Positions 1 to 9,408 of a DNA stretch of 64,000 nucleotides are shown here, in pieces; the stretch's first letter is position 1; each line of letters opens with the position of its first letter. The position numbers and the translations under genes were made by a program. The notes under the pieces are model-generated. The model saw only the letters and a list, made by a program, of their open reading frames with translations. It did no database searches and was not told the DNA's origin. The stretch is taken from positions 183,981-247,980 of the forward strand of contig NZ_KZ304954.1 in NCBI RefSeq assembly GCF_002723615.1, in the 5' to 3' direction. The stretch is from Limimaricola cinnabarinus (GTDB taxonomy: Bacteria; Pseudomonadota; Alphaproteobacteria; Rhodobacterales; Rhodobacteraceae).

Positions 1-884
1 CGGGCGACGATGCCGGGCTGATCCTCACCGGCGGGGCGCGGCAGGTGATCTCGACCGACCACCTGCGCGCCTTTGTCGAGGACCCGCAGCTGATGACCCG
101 GATCGCGGCGATCCACGCGCTGGGCGATGTCTGGGCGATGGGCGCGAAACCGCAGGCCGCGACGGTCAGCCTAATCCTGCCGCGCATGAGCGCCGAGATG
201 CAGCGCCGCAGCATGGCCGAGATCATGGCGGCGGCGCGCAAGGTGATGGACGCCGCGGGGGCGCATATCCTCGGCGGGCACAGCTCGCTCGGCTCGGAGC
301 TGACGGTGGGCTTCACCGTCACCGGCCTTTGCGAGAACGAGCCGGTGACGCTGGCGGGCGCGCGCCCCGGTGCCGTGCTGATCCTGACCAAGCCGATCGG
401 CTCGGGCACGATCCTCGCCGCCGAGATGGCGCGCGCCGCACCGGGCCGGGCAGTGGCGCGGGCCTGGGAGACGATGGTGCAGGGGCAGGCGCGCGCCTCC
501 GAGATCCTGAAGCGCGCGCAGGCGATGACCGACGTGACCGGCTTCGGCCTTGCCGGGCACCTCTCGGGGATCTGCGAGGCCTCGGGCTGCGGCGCGGAGC
601 TGCGGGTCGCGGATGTGCCGCTGATGGAGGGCGCGCTGGAGCTGGCCGAGGCCGGCATCCGCTCCACGCTTTTCGCCGACAACATGTCGGGCGCAGGCGC
701 GGTGATCATGGGAGCGGGCGGCGCGCGGGCCGATCTGATGTTCGACCCGCAGACCGCGGGCGGGCTCCTTGCCGCCGTGGAGCCCGACCGGGCCGGGGAG
801 CTGCTGGCCGAGCTGCGCGCGGCGGGCTACCCGGCGGCGCGGATCGGGCGGATGGTCGAGGGGGCGGGGCTGAAGCTGGTGTGA
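1..884 (+). CDS. selD: Selenide, water dikinase (C-terminal part, 5' truncated)
   Basis: Makes selenophosphate from selenide and ATP, the selenium donor for selenocysteine and 2-selenouridine. The frame is open from the window edge (codons from base 3), so the start and the N-terminal catalytic Cys/Sec region lie outside. Visible family hallmarks are GDDAGLI near the edge, HALGDVWAMGA, GGHSS, TDVTGFGLAGHL and the terminal MFDPQTAGGLL. The stretch around DHLRAF and GDVWAMGA resembles the Rhodobacterales form that is fused to an N-terminal NADH-dehydrogenase-like flavoprotein domain; that fusion is an inference because the upstream part is not visible. The next gene, trhO, also serves tRNA wobble uridine chemistry. 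Confidence 0.93.
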   Translation, partial: GDDAGLILTGGARQVISTDHLRAFVEDPQLMTRIAAIHALGDVWAMGAKPQAATVSLILPRMSAEMQRRSMAEIMAAARKVMDAAGAHILGGHSSLGSELTVGFTVTGLCENEPVTLAGARPGAVLILTKPIGSGTILAAEMARAAPGRAVARAWETMVQGQARASEILKRAQAMTDVTGFGLAGHLSGICEASGCGAELRVADVPLMEGALELAEAGIRSTLFADNMSGAGAVIMGAGGARADLMFDPQTAGGLLAAVEPDRAGELLAELRAAGYPAARIGRMVEGAGLKLV

Positions 885-932
885 GCGGCCCGGCCTTGCG
901 CCGCGCCGCGCGCGGGCCTAAGCCCTCGCGCC

Positions 933-1805
933 ATGTTCACCGTCGCCGCCCTCTATCATTTCGCCCCGCTGCCCGACGCCCCCGCGCGCCGCGAGGCGCT
1001 GCTCGAATTCTGCGCCGCGCGCGGGCTGCTCGGCACGCTGATCCTCGCCCATGAGGGGATCAACGGCACCGTCGCCGCGCCCGAGCGCGCCGCGATCCTC
1101 GATCTCGTCGCGCAACTGCGCGGCTGGCCGGGCTTCGAAGGGCTCGAATGGAAGGAAAGCGCCGCCGAGACCGCGCCCTTCCGCCGTCTCAAGATCCGGC
1201 TCAAGCGCGAGATCGTCACCATGGGCCAGCCCGGCGTCGACCCGCTGGGGCAGGTCGGTGCTCATGTCGATCCCGCCGAATGGAACGCGCTGATCGCGGC
1301 ACCCGACGTCGCGGTGATCGACACGCGCAATGGCTACGAGGTCGCGGTCGGCAGCTTCGAGGGCGCGGTCGATCCGGGCACGCGGAGCTTCCGCGAGTTT
1401 CCCGACTGGTGGGAGGCCAACCGCGAAGCGCTCGCCGGCAAGCGCATCGCCATGTTCTGCACGGGCGGCATCCGCTGCGAGAAATCGACCTCCTTTCTCA
1501 AGGCGCAGGGCGTCGAGGAGGTCTATCACCTCAAGGGCGGCGTGCTGAAATACCTCGAGGAGGTGCCGCCCGAAGAGAGCCTGTGGCGCGGCGAATGCTT
1601 CGTCTTCGACGAGCGCGTCGCGGTGGGCCACGGGCTCGCCCCCGGCTCCCACCTGCTGTGCCGGGCCTGCCGGATGCCGGTCTCGCCCGAGGCCACGCGC
1701 GATCCGGCCTATGTCGAGGGCATCTCCTGCCCCGGCTGCATCGAGACGCGCTCGGACGCCGACCGCGCCCGCTATGCCGAGCGGCAGCGGCAGATGGGCG
1801 GCTGA
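933..1805 (+). CDS. trhO: tRNA uridine(34) hydroxylase, rhodanese family
   Basis: Rhodanese-fold protein of the TrhO/YceA family, which hydroxylates uridine 34 of tRNAs to 5-hydroxyuridine. The 290-residue protein has an N-terminal acylphosphatase-like ferredoxin fold (residues 1-95), a rhodanese domain (about 110-215) with the active-site loop CTGGIRCEK (Cys176 and Cys182), and a C-terminal Cys pair region (CRAC, CPGC) that probably binds zinc. Length and order fit the family. It starts 48 bases after selD, so the two may be cotranscribed. Function is known from the family; this copy is assigned by motif. Confidence 0.93.
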   Translation: MFTVAALYHFAPLPDAPARREALLEFCAARGLLGTLILAHEGINGTVAAPERAAILDLVAQLRGWPGFEGLEWKESAAETAPFRRLKIRLKREIVTMGQPGVDPLGQVGAHVDPAEWNALIAAPDVAVIDTRNGYEVAVGSFEGAVDPGTRSFREFPDWWEANREALAGKRIAMFCTGGIRCEKSTSFLKAQGVEEVYHLKGGVLKYLEEVPPEESLWRGECFVFDERVAVGHGLAPGSHLLCRACRMPVSPEATRDPAYVEGISCPGCIETRSDADRARYAERQRQMGG

Positions 1806-1846
1806 CCCCCCTACACCTTGGCCCGGCGGACCGCTAAGCAGGCGGT

Positions 1847-2944
1847 ATGGATGATGTCGTCATGTATCTGCGCGGCCTCGTGCCGGGCCGCCGCGCCGTG
1901 CTCGCCCTGGCCATCGGCGCGGTCTCGGGCTGGCTCGCGGCGCTGGCGGGCATGCCGCTGCCCTGGATGCTGGGTCCGATGATCGGCAACACGCTGGCGG
2001 CGATCCTGTCGCTGCCCATTCGCGGGCCGGACCGGCTGCGGCCGCTGGTGATCCCGGTGATCGGGGTGATGCTCGGCTCGGCCATGACGCCCGAGATGTT
2101 CGACGCCGCCGGGCGATATGCCACGAGCTTCGCGCTGCTTCTGCCGTTCCTCGGCGTGACGGCCTTCGTCTCCTACGCGATCTACCGCCGGGTGGGGCGC
2201 TACGATCCGGTCACCGCCTTCTTCTCGGCCATGCCGGGCGGGCTCAACGACATGCTGATCCTCGGCGGTGCCGCGGGCGGCAACGAAAAGCGCATCGCGC
2301 TGGCCCATGCGGCGCGGGTGCTGCTCGTCATCCTCTTCGTGGTGCTGTTTTACGGCTACGCGCTCGACGTCAGCTCGACCGAGGTGGCGCGCGGCACCGC
2401 CGCCTCGGCGCTCACGCCGCTCGACTGGGCGCTTCTGGCGGGTGCGGCCATCGCCGGCGTGCCGCTGGGCCGGGCCTTGCGCCTGCCCGCGCCGCAGATC
2501 ACCGGGCCGATGGCGCTCAGCGGCGCGCTGCATCTCGCAGGGCTCGTCACCGTGGCGCCGCCGGGCTTTCTCATCGTGATCGCGCAGGTGGTGATCGGCA
2601 CGGTGATCGGCTGCCGCTTCATCGGGGTGAGTGCCAGGCAGATCGGGCGCGACCTGTCGCTGGGCGCGCTGTCCTCGGTGGCGATGATCGCGGTGGCGGT
2701 GGGGTTCGCCGCGCTGCTCACCGCGATCACCGGCCTGCCGCTGTCCCTGAGTTTCCTGGGCTATTCGCCGGGCGGGCTCACCGAGATGAGCCTGCTCGCG
2801 CTCGCCATGGGGCAGGACGTGGCCTATGTCTCCGTCCTGCACCTCGTGCGGATCATGCTGGTGATCTTCGCCGCGCAGCCGGTGTTCAAGGCCACGCGGC
2901 GCAAGGATCAGAGCGGGACGAAGGCGCCGCGCTCGGGGTCGTAG
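1847..2944 (+). CDS. AbrB-family (AbrB duplication domain) membrane protein
   Basis: A 365-residue integral membrane protein with about ten hydrophobic segments in two similar halves. Each half carries the family pattern LPWMLGPMIG / LPAPQITGPMAL followed by a hydrophobic core, and a glycine-rich PGG segment (MPGGLNDML; YSPGGLTEM). This is the AbrB duplication family, often labelled putative ammonia monooxygenase or transport regulator; the true substrate is unknown. An alternative start is the ATG at 1862. Its 3' end overlaps the convergent carbonic anhydrase gene by 37 bases. Confidence 0.85.
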   Translation: MDDVVMYLRGLVPGRRAVLALAIGAVSGWLAALAGMPLPWMLGPMIGNTLAAILSLPIRGPDRLRPLVIPVIGVMLGSAMTPEMFDAAGRYATSFALLLPFLGVTAFVSYAIYRRVGRYDPVTAFFSAMPGGLNDMLILGGAAGGNEKRIALAHAARVLLVILFVVLFYGYALDVSSTEVARGTAASALTPLDWALLAGAAIAGVPLGRALRLPAPQITGPMALSGALHLAGLVTVAPPGFLIVIAQVVIGTVIGCRFIGVSARQIGRDLSLGALSSVAMIAVAVGFAALLTAITGLPLSLSFLGYSPGGLTEMSLLALAMGQDVAYVSVLHLVRIMLVIFAAQPVFKATRRKDQSGTKAPRSGS

Positions 2945-3555
2945 CTTTCGAGCCCGCCCGCGCCGATATCGGTCCACAGCCCGTGCAGGGTGAGCTTGCC
3001 GCTCTCGACCGCTTCCTTCACGAAGGGAAAGGTCATCAGGTTCTCGAGCGAGACCAGCACGCCCTCCTTTTCGAGCGCGGCCACGCGCTCGGCCTCCGTG
3101 CCTTCGGGCAGGCGGGCATGGCCGGGGCGCAAGAGGTCCATCCAGCGGCCCACGAAGCTGGTCTTCTCGTCGAGCGCGGGGGCCTTGCCCTCGCACATGT
3201 CGTAGCAGCCCTTCACGCCGCCGCAGCTCGAATGGCCGATCACGATCAGATGCGGCACCTTGAGCGCGGTCACCGCGTATTCGATCGCCGCCGAGGTGCC
3301 GTGCTGGTTGCCGTCGGGGGCATAGGGCGGCACGAGGTTGGCGATGTTGCGATGCAGGAAGAACTCGCCCGGATCGGCGCCGAAGATCGCGGTTACATGC
3401 ACCCGGCTGTCGCAGCAGGAGATGACCATGGCGCGCGGGTGCTGGCCCTCATCGGCCAGCTTGCGAAACCAGGCGCTGTTCTCGGAATAGGCGGTCGCCT
3501 TCCAGCCATGATAACGCTTCACGAGGTAGTCGGGGAGGGGTCTGGCGATGGTCAT
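2908..3555 (-). CDS. Beta-class carbonic anhydrase
   Basis: Interconverts CO2 and bicarbonate in the cytoplasm. Counting from the chosen start, the zinc-site motif CxDxR is at residues 47-51 (CCDSR) and the second half HxxC at 108-111 (HSSC), as in beta-class enzymes; the 215-residue length is normal. The start at 3555 is chosen because GGAG lies 6 bases upstream; a further in-frame ATG at 3567 would add METD but has no ribosome site. The promoter region 3568-3668 is divergent with the next gene and contains a short dyad (CGAGA-CATA-TCTCG at 3608-3621). Confidence 0.95.
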   Translation of the reverse strand: MTIARPLPDYLVKRYHGWKATAYSENSAWFRKLADEGQHPRAMVISCCDSRVHVTAIFGADPGEFFLHRNIANLVPPYAPDGNQHGTSAAIEYAVTALKVPHLIVIGHSSCGGVKGCYDMCEGKAPALDEKTSFVGRWMDLLRPGHARLPEGTEAERVAALEKEGVLVSLENLMTFPFVKEAVESGKLTLHGLWTDIGAGGLESYDPERGAFVPL

Positions 3556-3668
3556 GTCGGTCTCCATGCGTCGTCATGTCGCGAATAAGCGCAATTGCAA
3601 TGAGATTCGAGACATATCTCGCCCCGCGCGCAACGATTTCGGAACGGATGGCTGCCTAGGATCGGGGC

Positions 3669-4034
3669 ATGAGCTGTCCTGACACACGCCCCGCCCCGCA
3701 TGCGCTCGTGCCGCTGATGCCGCTGCCCGAGCCTTCGCCACAGGCGCTGCTGCGCGCCCGATTGCTGGCCGCGCTTGGCGGCGGGGCCCGGCGCGGCCCG
3801 CCACCCTCGGTCGAATTGCGCACCCGGATGATGCGGCTCGAGGCGCATCTCGCGGCCTGCGCCTTCGGCAGGCTGCGCGCCGATGCGCGGGGGCTGCGCC
3901 GCCTCGCCCTGCGGCTTGGCCTGTCGGAGATGGCGCGGGTCGCGGCCAGCGTCGAGGAGTGCGCGGCGCGGGGCGATGCCGCCGCATTGGGCGCCACGGT
4001 GGCACGGCTCGGCGCTGCGGCGCCGGGGCGCTGA
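3669..4034 (+). CDS. Hypothetical Hpt-like protein without phospho-His motif
   Basis: A 121-residue Ala/Arg/Leu-rich protein. The C-terminal 70 residues look like a histidine-phosphotransfer four-helix bundle: a helix starting LEAHLAAC, a helix RRLALRLGLSEMARVAASVEE, then ARGDAAALGATVARL, which is the usual end of Hpt proteins. The HxLKG motif expected in the first bundle helix is replaced by DARGLRR, so it could not accept phosphate at the usual place. It stands alone between divergent carbonic anhydrase and the aminopeptidase gene. The assignment is a fold guess from pattern only. Confidence 0.6.
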   Translation: MSCPDTRPAPHALVPLMPLPEPSPQALLRARLLAALGGGARRGPPPSVELRTRMMRLEAHLAACAFGRLRADARGLRRLALRLGLSEMARVAASVEECAARGDAAALGATVARLGAAAPGR

Positions 4035-4145
4035 GCGCGCTGCGCCGCTCGGGCTGACGCGCGATCCCGGTTGCGGCGGCGGTGCAGTGGGCTAGTCTCG
4101 CCCCCCATACACCGCCCCGACACACCGCCCCCAAGGAGCCGCGCC

Positions 4146-5540
4146 ATGCCCCACCGCGATTTCGCCACCGGCGATGCCGATGCCCTGCCGCTGCGGCTCG
4201 TTGCGCCAGAGACGCTCGACGCCGCGCTCGAGGCGCTGCCCGAGGTCGCCCGGGGCTGGGCGCGGGCGCAGGGCTTCAAGGCGGGGGCGGGCGCCGTGCT
4301 GGCGCTGCCCGACGCCAAGGGCGGGCTCTGGGGCGCGCTGGTCGGCCTTGGCGACGAGACGGCCCGCAGGCGGGGGCGCTTCATCGCGGCATCCGCCGCG
4401 TCGAAGCTGCCCGAGGGAACATATGCGCTCGACCCCGCCACCGACCCCGCCCTCGCCGCCGAGACGGCGCTGGGCTGGCTGCTGGAGAGCTACCGCTTCG
4501 ACCGCTATGCCGAGCAATTCGCGCCCAAGGCCCGGCTGGTGGCCCCCGAAGGCATCGATGCCGAGCGCATCCGCGCCATCGCGGCGGGCGAGGCGCTGAC
4601 CCGCGACCTGATCAATACCCCGGCCTCCGACATGGGCCCCGCCGATCTCGAAGCCGCCGCCGCCGGGCTTGCCGAAGAGTTCGGCGCGCGCATGGCGGTG
4701 ACGCGGGGCGAGGATCTGCTGGCGGGCAACCTGCCGCTGATCCACACCGTGGGCCGCGCCGCCGCGCCCGACCGCGCGCCGCGGCTGATCGACATGCGCT
4801 GGGGCGATCAGGGCCCCACGCTGACGCTGGTCGGCAAGGGCGTGTGCTTCGACACCGGCGGGCTCAACCTCAAGCCCGGCGGCTCGATGGCGCTGATGAA
4901 AAAGGACATGGGCGGCGCGGCCACGGTGCTGGGGCTGGCGCGGATGATCATGGCGCTGGGGCTGAAGATCCGGCTGCGCGTGCTGATCCCGGCGGTGGAG
5001 AACTCGGTCTCCGCCGATGCCTTCCGCCCCGGCGACATCCTCGCCTCGCGCAAGGGGCTCACGGTCGAGAACAACAACACCGACGCCGAGGGGCGGCTGG
5101 TGCTCGCCGACGCGCTGGCGCTGGGGGCGGAGGAAAGCCCCGATCTGATGATCTCCATGGCGACGCTGACGGGTGCCGCGCGGGTCGCGGTCGGCCCCGA
5201 TCTCGCGCCCTTCTACACCGATGCCGACGAAGACGCGGCCGCGATCGCGCGGGCGGCGGCGCGGGTGGCCGACCCGGTCTGGCGGATGCCGTTTCACGAC
5301 CCCTACGAGCCCCTGATCGAGCCCGGCATCGCCGATCTCGACAACGCGCCCTCGGGCGGCATGGCGGGCTCGGTCACCGCGGCGCTGTTCCTGCGCCGCT
5401 TTGCCGAGGGCACGCGCTACGCGCATTTCGATATCTATGGCTGGAACCCGAGGCCCGCCCCGGCGCGCCCCAAGGGCGGCGTCGGCATGGGGGCGCGGGC
5501 GCTTCTCGAGGCGATGCCCGATCTTCTGGGGCTGGCATGA
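4146..5540 (+). CDS. M17 family leucyl aminopeptidase-like
   Basis: Cytosolic metallo-aminopeptidase of the leucine aminopeptidase family (two divalent metals), 464 residues. The metal-binding core is visible: GKGVCFDTGGLNLKP, the catalytic Lys in MKKDMGG, and the family signature NTDAEGRLVLADAL. The N-terminal domain is short and divergent, as in the alphaproteobacterial branch. ATG 4146 is preferred because an AAGGAG sits just upstream; longer in-frame starts have none. The stop overlaps the start of the NlpC/P60 gene (ATGA), so the two are translationally coupled. Confidence 0.93.
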   Translation: MPHRDFATGDADALPLRLVAPETLDAALEALPEVARGWARAQGFKAGAGAVLALPDAKGGLWGALVGLGDETARRRGRFIAASAASKLPEGTYALDPATDPALAAETALGWLLESYRFDRYAEQFAPKARLVAPEGIDAERIRAIAAGEALTRDLINTPASDMGPADLEAAAAGLAEEFGARMAVTRGEDLLAGNLPLIHTVGRAAAPDRAPRLIDMRWGDQGPTLTLVGKGVCFDTGGLNLKPGGSMALMKKDMGGAATVLGLARMIMALGLKIRLRVLIPAVENSVSADAFRPGDILASRKGLTVENNNTDAEGRLVLADALALGAEESPDLMISMATLTGAARVAVGPDLAPFYTDADEDAAAIARAAARVADPVWRMPFHDPYEPLIEPGIADLDNAPSGGMAGSVTAALFLRRFAEGTRYAHFDIYGWNPRPAPARPKGGVGMGARALLEAMPDLLGLA

Positions 5541-6358
5541 GCGCCATGGACCGCCGCCTGACCCCTGCCAATGGCCGCGTCGCAGCGCTGGAGCTGGCGG
5601 GGCGCGTTGCGGCCGAGCGCTACGTGCCGGGGCAGGGCGCGCGGGTGCTGCGCCCGGTCGTGGACCTCCTGGCCGAACCGGGCGGCGCGCGCGAGCGGCA
5701 GCTTCTCACGGGCGAGGGCGTCGAGCTCTTCGAGACGCATGAGGGCTGGGCCTTCATCCGCGCCGCGCGCGACGGCTATTGCGGCTATGTCGAGGAAGCG
5801 GCGCTGGGCGAGGCGCGCGCCGCGACCCATTTCGTCGCCACCCCGGCCACGCATCTCTATGCCGAGGAAAGCATCAAGTCGCCCGACCTCGCGCATCTGA
5901 GCTTCGGCAGCCGGATCACCGTGCTGCACGAACGGCGCGAGCTGTTCGAGACGCCCGAGGGCTTCATCCCGAAAAAGCATTTGCGCGAGATCGACCGCCC
6001 GTTTTCGGACCCGGTGACGGTGGCGCAGATGTTCTTCGGCACGCCCTATCTCTGGGGCGGTAATTCGCGGATGGGCATCGACTGCTCGGGGCTGGTGCAG
6101 GCGGCGCTTCTGGCCTGCGGCATTCCCTGTCCCGGCGACAGCGACCTGCAGGAGGCGCTGGGCCGCGAGGTGGAAGGCGAGGCGCAGCGCGGCGATCTGT
6201 GGTTCTGGAAGGGCCATGTGGCGATGCTGGTCGATGGCGAGACGATGATTCACGCCAACGGCCACGCCATGGCCGTGACCTATGAGGATGCGAAAAAGGC
6301 CGCGCTTCGGATCGAGGCGCAGGGCGGCGGGCCGGTGACGCATCGGCGCAGGCTCTGA
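5537..6358 (+). CDS. NlpC/P60 family cysteine hydrolase with SH3-like domains
   Basis: A 273-residue peptidoglycan-type endopeptidase. Residues about 25-150 look like two bacterial SH3-type repeats (the first with HEGWAFIRAARDGYCGYV); residues 160-265 are the NlpC/P60 domain with nucleophile Cys183 in DCSGLVQ, His227 in GHVAML and a polar third residue near HANG (His239). I see no signal peptide, so it may be cytosolic and act on muropeptides in recycling, in line with coupling to the M17 aminopeptidase by a 4-base overlap. The role is inferred from this pairing. Confidence 0.92.
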   Translation: MSAMDRRLTPANGRVAALELAGRVAAERYVPGQGARVLRPVVDLLAEPGGARERQLLTGEGVELFETHEGWAFIRAARDGYCGYVEEAALGEARAATHFVATPATHLYAEESIKSPDLAHLSFGSRITVLHERRELFETPEGFIPKKHLREIDRPFSDPVTVAQMFFGTPYLWGGNSRMGIDCSGLVQAALLACGIPCPGDSDLQEALGREVEGEAQRGDLWFWKGHVAMLVDGETMIHANGHAMAVTYEDAKKAALRIEAQGGGPVTHRRRL

Positions 6359-6361
6359 AGC

Positions 6362-6703
6362 CTATTCGATCACCCGGAAGCGGCGCGCCTCGAAGACCTT
6401 GAGCACCTGTCTCAGGTCGTCGCCGCGCCGGAGCACCTGCCCCTCGGGCCCGATCACCGAGAACTGCCCCTGCCTGTGACGCAGCTTGGGGCGTTTTTCG
6501 ATCCGGTAGAGCGGCGTCTCGGCGGTGCGGCGAAAGACGGAGAAGATGGCCATCTCGCGCAAGGAGGAAATGGCGTAATCGCGCCACTCCCCGGCGGCGA
6601 CCATGCGGCCATAGACCGAGAGGATCGGCCCCAGCTCGGTCCGGTGAAAGGCGACCTGCTCGGGCAGGCGGCCGGGAAACGGCGTGGGAGGCTGCAGCGT
6701 CAT
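6362..6703 (-). CDS. DUF2794 domain-containing protein
   Basis: A 113-residue conserved alphaproteobacterial protein of unknown function, recognised by the patterns [39 protein letters not shown] and [12 protein letters not shown]. The ATG at 6703 gives the family's usual length and a good N-terminus; longer in-frame starts run into non-conserved sequence. It is convergent with the NlpC/P60 gene, ending 3 bases from it. No membrane segment or signal peptide. Confidence 0.88.
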   Translation of the reverse strand: MTLQPPTPFPGRLPEQVAFHRTELGPILSVYGRMVAAGEWRDYAISSLREMAIFSVFRRTAETPLYRIEKRPKLRHRQGQFSVIGPEGQVLRRGDDLRQVLKVFEARRFRVIE

Positions 6704-6928
6704 GAGTTCAGAGTTACGCGCGCGGGGCGGTATTTCAAGTGCGACATGCTTACCTCCGGCTGCGCCACGCGATTGCCGCGAAATCTCCGCCGGCCCGACC
6801 CGGTCGCACCGCATCCGCGCCGCGACTCGCTGGCACAAGAGGGGGCAGCGGCAGGCACCCCGCCCCTTCGTGGCGATAACAGCCCCCACCTGACCCGCGG
6901 CGGGGCGGGGCCTGTTCGCGAAGCCGAC

Positions 6929-6963
6929 CCGTCCCGCACGCGGCGCGACCGCATGCGGGACGG
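6929..6963. other. Inverted repeat, possible weak terminator
   Basis: A perfect 10-base inverted repeat (CCGTCCCGCA ... TGCGGGACGG) with a 15-base loop, followed on the plus strand by TTT. It lies downstream of the I78-type lipoprotein gene on the minus strand, where no T-run follows, so a terminator role is doubtful. The rest of the 285-base gap 6704-6988 shows no gene I can support. Confidence 0.3.
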
Positions 6964-6988
6964 TTTCGGCCCTCTCTCCTCCAAAGTC

Positions 6989-7264
6989 TCAGCCGCAATA
7001 GATGCGCGTGATCCGCTCCATGGCGTCGATCTCGAAATTGATCCGCTCGGGCACGAAATCCATCGTCGCCAGATCTCCGGGCCGCAGGATGCGCACTTGG
7101 CCGAGGATCAGCTCGCGCTCCAGCGCGGTGGCGGGCGCCCCGATGAGGGACTGCCGGGCTTCGGCACCGCAGGCGCCGGGATCGGCCGGGGCGGGGCGTG
7201 GATCGGGGGGCTGCGCGACAGGCGCGCAGGCGGCGAGCAGGAGGGGCAGGATCAGGTATCGCAT
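6989..7264 (-). CDS. Peptidase inhibitor I78-like lipoprotein
   Basis: A 91-residue predicted lipoprotein. The N-terminus [15 protein letters not shown] has a hydrophobic core ending in a lipobox-like LAAC (Cys15). The mature part resembles the I78 (Aspergillus elastase inhibitor-like) family: a conserved C...LIGAP near the start, the stretch [20 protein letters not shown], and the closing ITRIYCG. Members are thought to inhibit serine proteases in the periplasm; no target can be told here. It is divergent from the formaldehyde dehydrogenase gene. Confidence 0.82.
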   Translation of the reverse strand: MRYLILPLLLAACAPVAQPPDPRPAPADPGACGAEARQSLIGAPATALERELILGQVRILRPGDLATMDFVPERINFEIDAMERITRIYCG

Positions 7265-7393
7265 GGGGCCGAGCCTGACGCGCGGCGCGGCCCCGCACAA
7301 GAGGGCCGGGCCATTGATCTCGCCCGCGCTTTCCGCGACCCTGCCGGCCAAAGCGCGCCGCATTCCGGCGCGCGCCATCACGGAGGTCATCCC

Positions 7394-8524
<1,131 letters not shown>

Positions 8525-8529
8525 TCCCT

Positions 8530-8567
8530 GCCCCCGGGGGCCCGGCTTGACGCCGGGCCCCGGGGGC
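8530..8567 (+). terminator. Strong GC hairpin after the dehydrogenase gene
   Basis: Left arm 8530-8546 (GCCCCCGGGGGCCCGGC) pairs with 8552-8567 (GCCGGGCCCCGGGGGC) around a TTGAC loop with one bulged base. It starts 6 bases after the stop codon. No T-run follows, so it may slow or protect transcripts (a 3' stabiliser) or act with Rho rather than being a classical intrinsic terminator. Confidence 0.45.
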
Positions 8568-8603
8568 GCGACAGGCGGGGTGACCCGCCACAGGAGGCCC
8601 GAC

Positions 8604-9338
8604 ATGCCCGAGACCCGTCCGCTCTACGCCGTGCTGATCGACGCCGACAACATCCCCGCGCGCTTCGCCAAGCCGATCCTCAAGGAGATCACCTCCTTCG
8701 GCGAGCCGGCGCTGCGCCGCGTCTATGGCGACTGGTCGGCCGACCGGCTCAAGGGCTGGGCCGACAATGTCCGCGCGCTGGGGCTCGTCGCGCATCAGGA
8801 GACCGCCAACACCAAGGGCAAGAACGCCTCCGACATCGGCCTCGTGATCGACGCGATGGACATCCTGCACACGGGGCGCTTCGACGGCTTCGTGCTGGTC
8901 TCCTCGGACAGCGATTTCACCGCGCTGGCCAACCGCATCCGCGAGCAGGGGCTCGACGTGATCGGCATCGGCGAGGCCAAGGCGCCGGAATCCTTGCGCA
9001 ATGTCTGCAACCGCTTCGTGCTGATCGAGAACATCATGGACGAGCCGGTGGCCGCCAAGCCGGGCCAGCCGCAAAGCGAGGGCGAGACGCCCGCGCCGGT
9101 GGGCAAGAAGCCGCCCCTCGAAGCGGTGCCGCTGATCCTGCGCGCGATGGACAAGATCGAGCAGGATGACGACGAGTGGTATCCGCTCGGGCCGATCGGC
9201 CAGTACATCACCGCCGACAACCCCGATTTCGACGTGCGCAGCTATGGCAAGCGCAAGCTGTCGGACCTCGTGCTCGACCTCAAGCGCTTCGAGACCCGCA
9301 AGCAGGGCAACCAGCTGCAGGTGCGGCGCAAGGACTGA
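8604..9338 (+). CDS. NYN domain protein with C-terminal OST-HTH-like domain
   Basis: A 244-residue protein of the LabA/DUF88 type. The N-terminal NYN domain (about residues 8-150) is a PIN-like nuclease fold; the acidic metal-site positions are visible in LIDADN, NASDIGLVIDAMD and VSSDSDF. After a Pro/Gly-rich linker, residues about 175-244 (LILRAMDKI ... YGKRKLSDLVLDL) fit an OST-HTH/LOTUS RNA-binding domain. This predicts an RNA-acting nuclease; the target is unknown. AGGAGG is well placed before ATG 8604. Confidence 0.9.
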   Translation: MPETRPLYAVLIDADNIPARFAKPILKEITSFGEPALRRVYGDWSADRLKGWADNVRALGLVAHQETANTKGKNASDIGLVIDAMDILHTGRFDGFVLVSSDSDFTALANRIREQGLDVIGIGEAKAPESLRNVCNRFVLIENIMDEPVAAKPGQPQSEGETPAPVGKKPPLEAVPLILRAMDKIEQDDDEWYPLGPIGQYITADNPDFDVRSYGKRKLSDLVLDLKRFETRKQGNQLQVRRKD

Positions 9339-9378
9339 GCCCCGCAGGAGGGCTTGCGGGATCCAGTCGGGAGTCTAG

Positions 9379-9395
9379 ATTGGAATCGTTCTAAA
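9379..9395 (+). promoter_or_regulatory. Candidate Irr iron control element (ICE) before mbfA
   Basis: Imperfect dyad ATTGGAA-TCG-TTCTAAA. The right half is exactly the TTCTAAA half-site of the ICE motif as I recall it for the alphaproteobacterial regulator Irr; the left half agrees at 5 of 7 positions. It ends directly before the AAGGAG ribosome site and 14 bases before the mbfA start, a place where bound protein would block transcription. mbfA is a known Irr target in Rhizobiales, which makes the match more believable; binding here is inferred. Confidence 0.55.
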
Positions 9396-9408
9396 AAGGA
9401 GCGTTGCC

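Noticed and set aside
4082..5536. Upstream extension of the NlpC/P60 frame through the aminopeptidase gene
   Set aside because: The extension is Arg/Ala-rich frame-shifted aminopeptidase sequence; the true start is ATG 5537 in an ATGA overlap.
6704..6988. Small plus-strand gene or another copy of the dispersed repeat (GGCGGTATTTCAAG)
   Set aside because: The similarity to the repeat covers only a few bases and the open frames are Arg/Ala/Gly-rich without a start signal.
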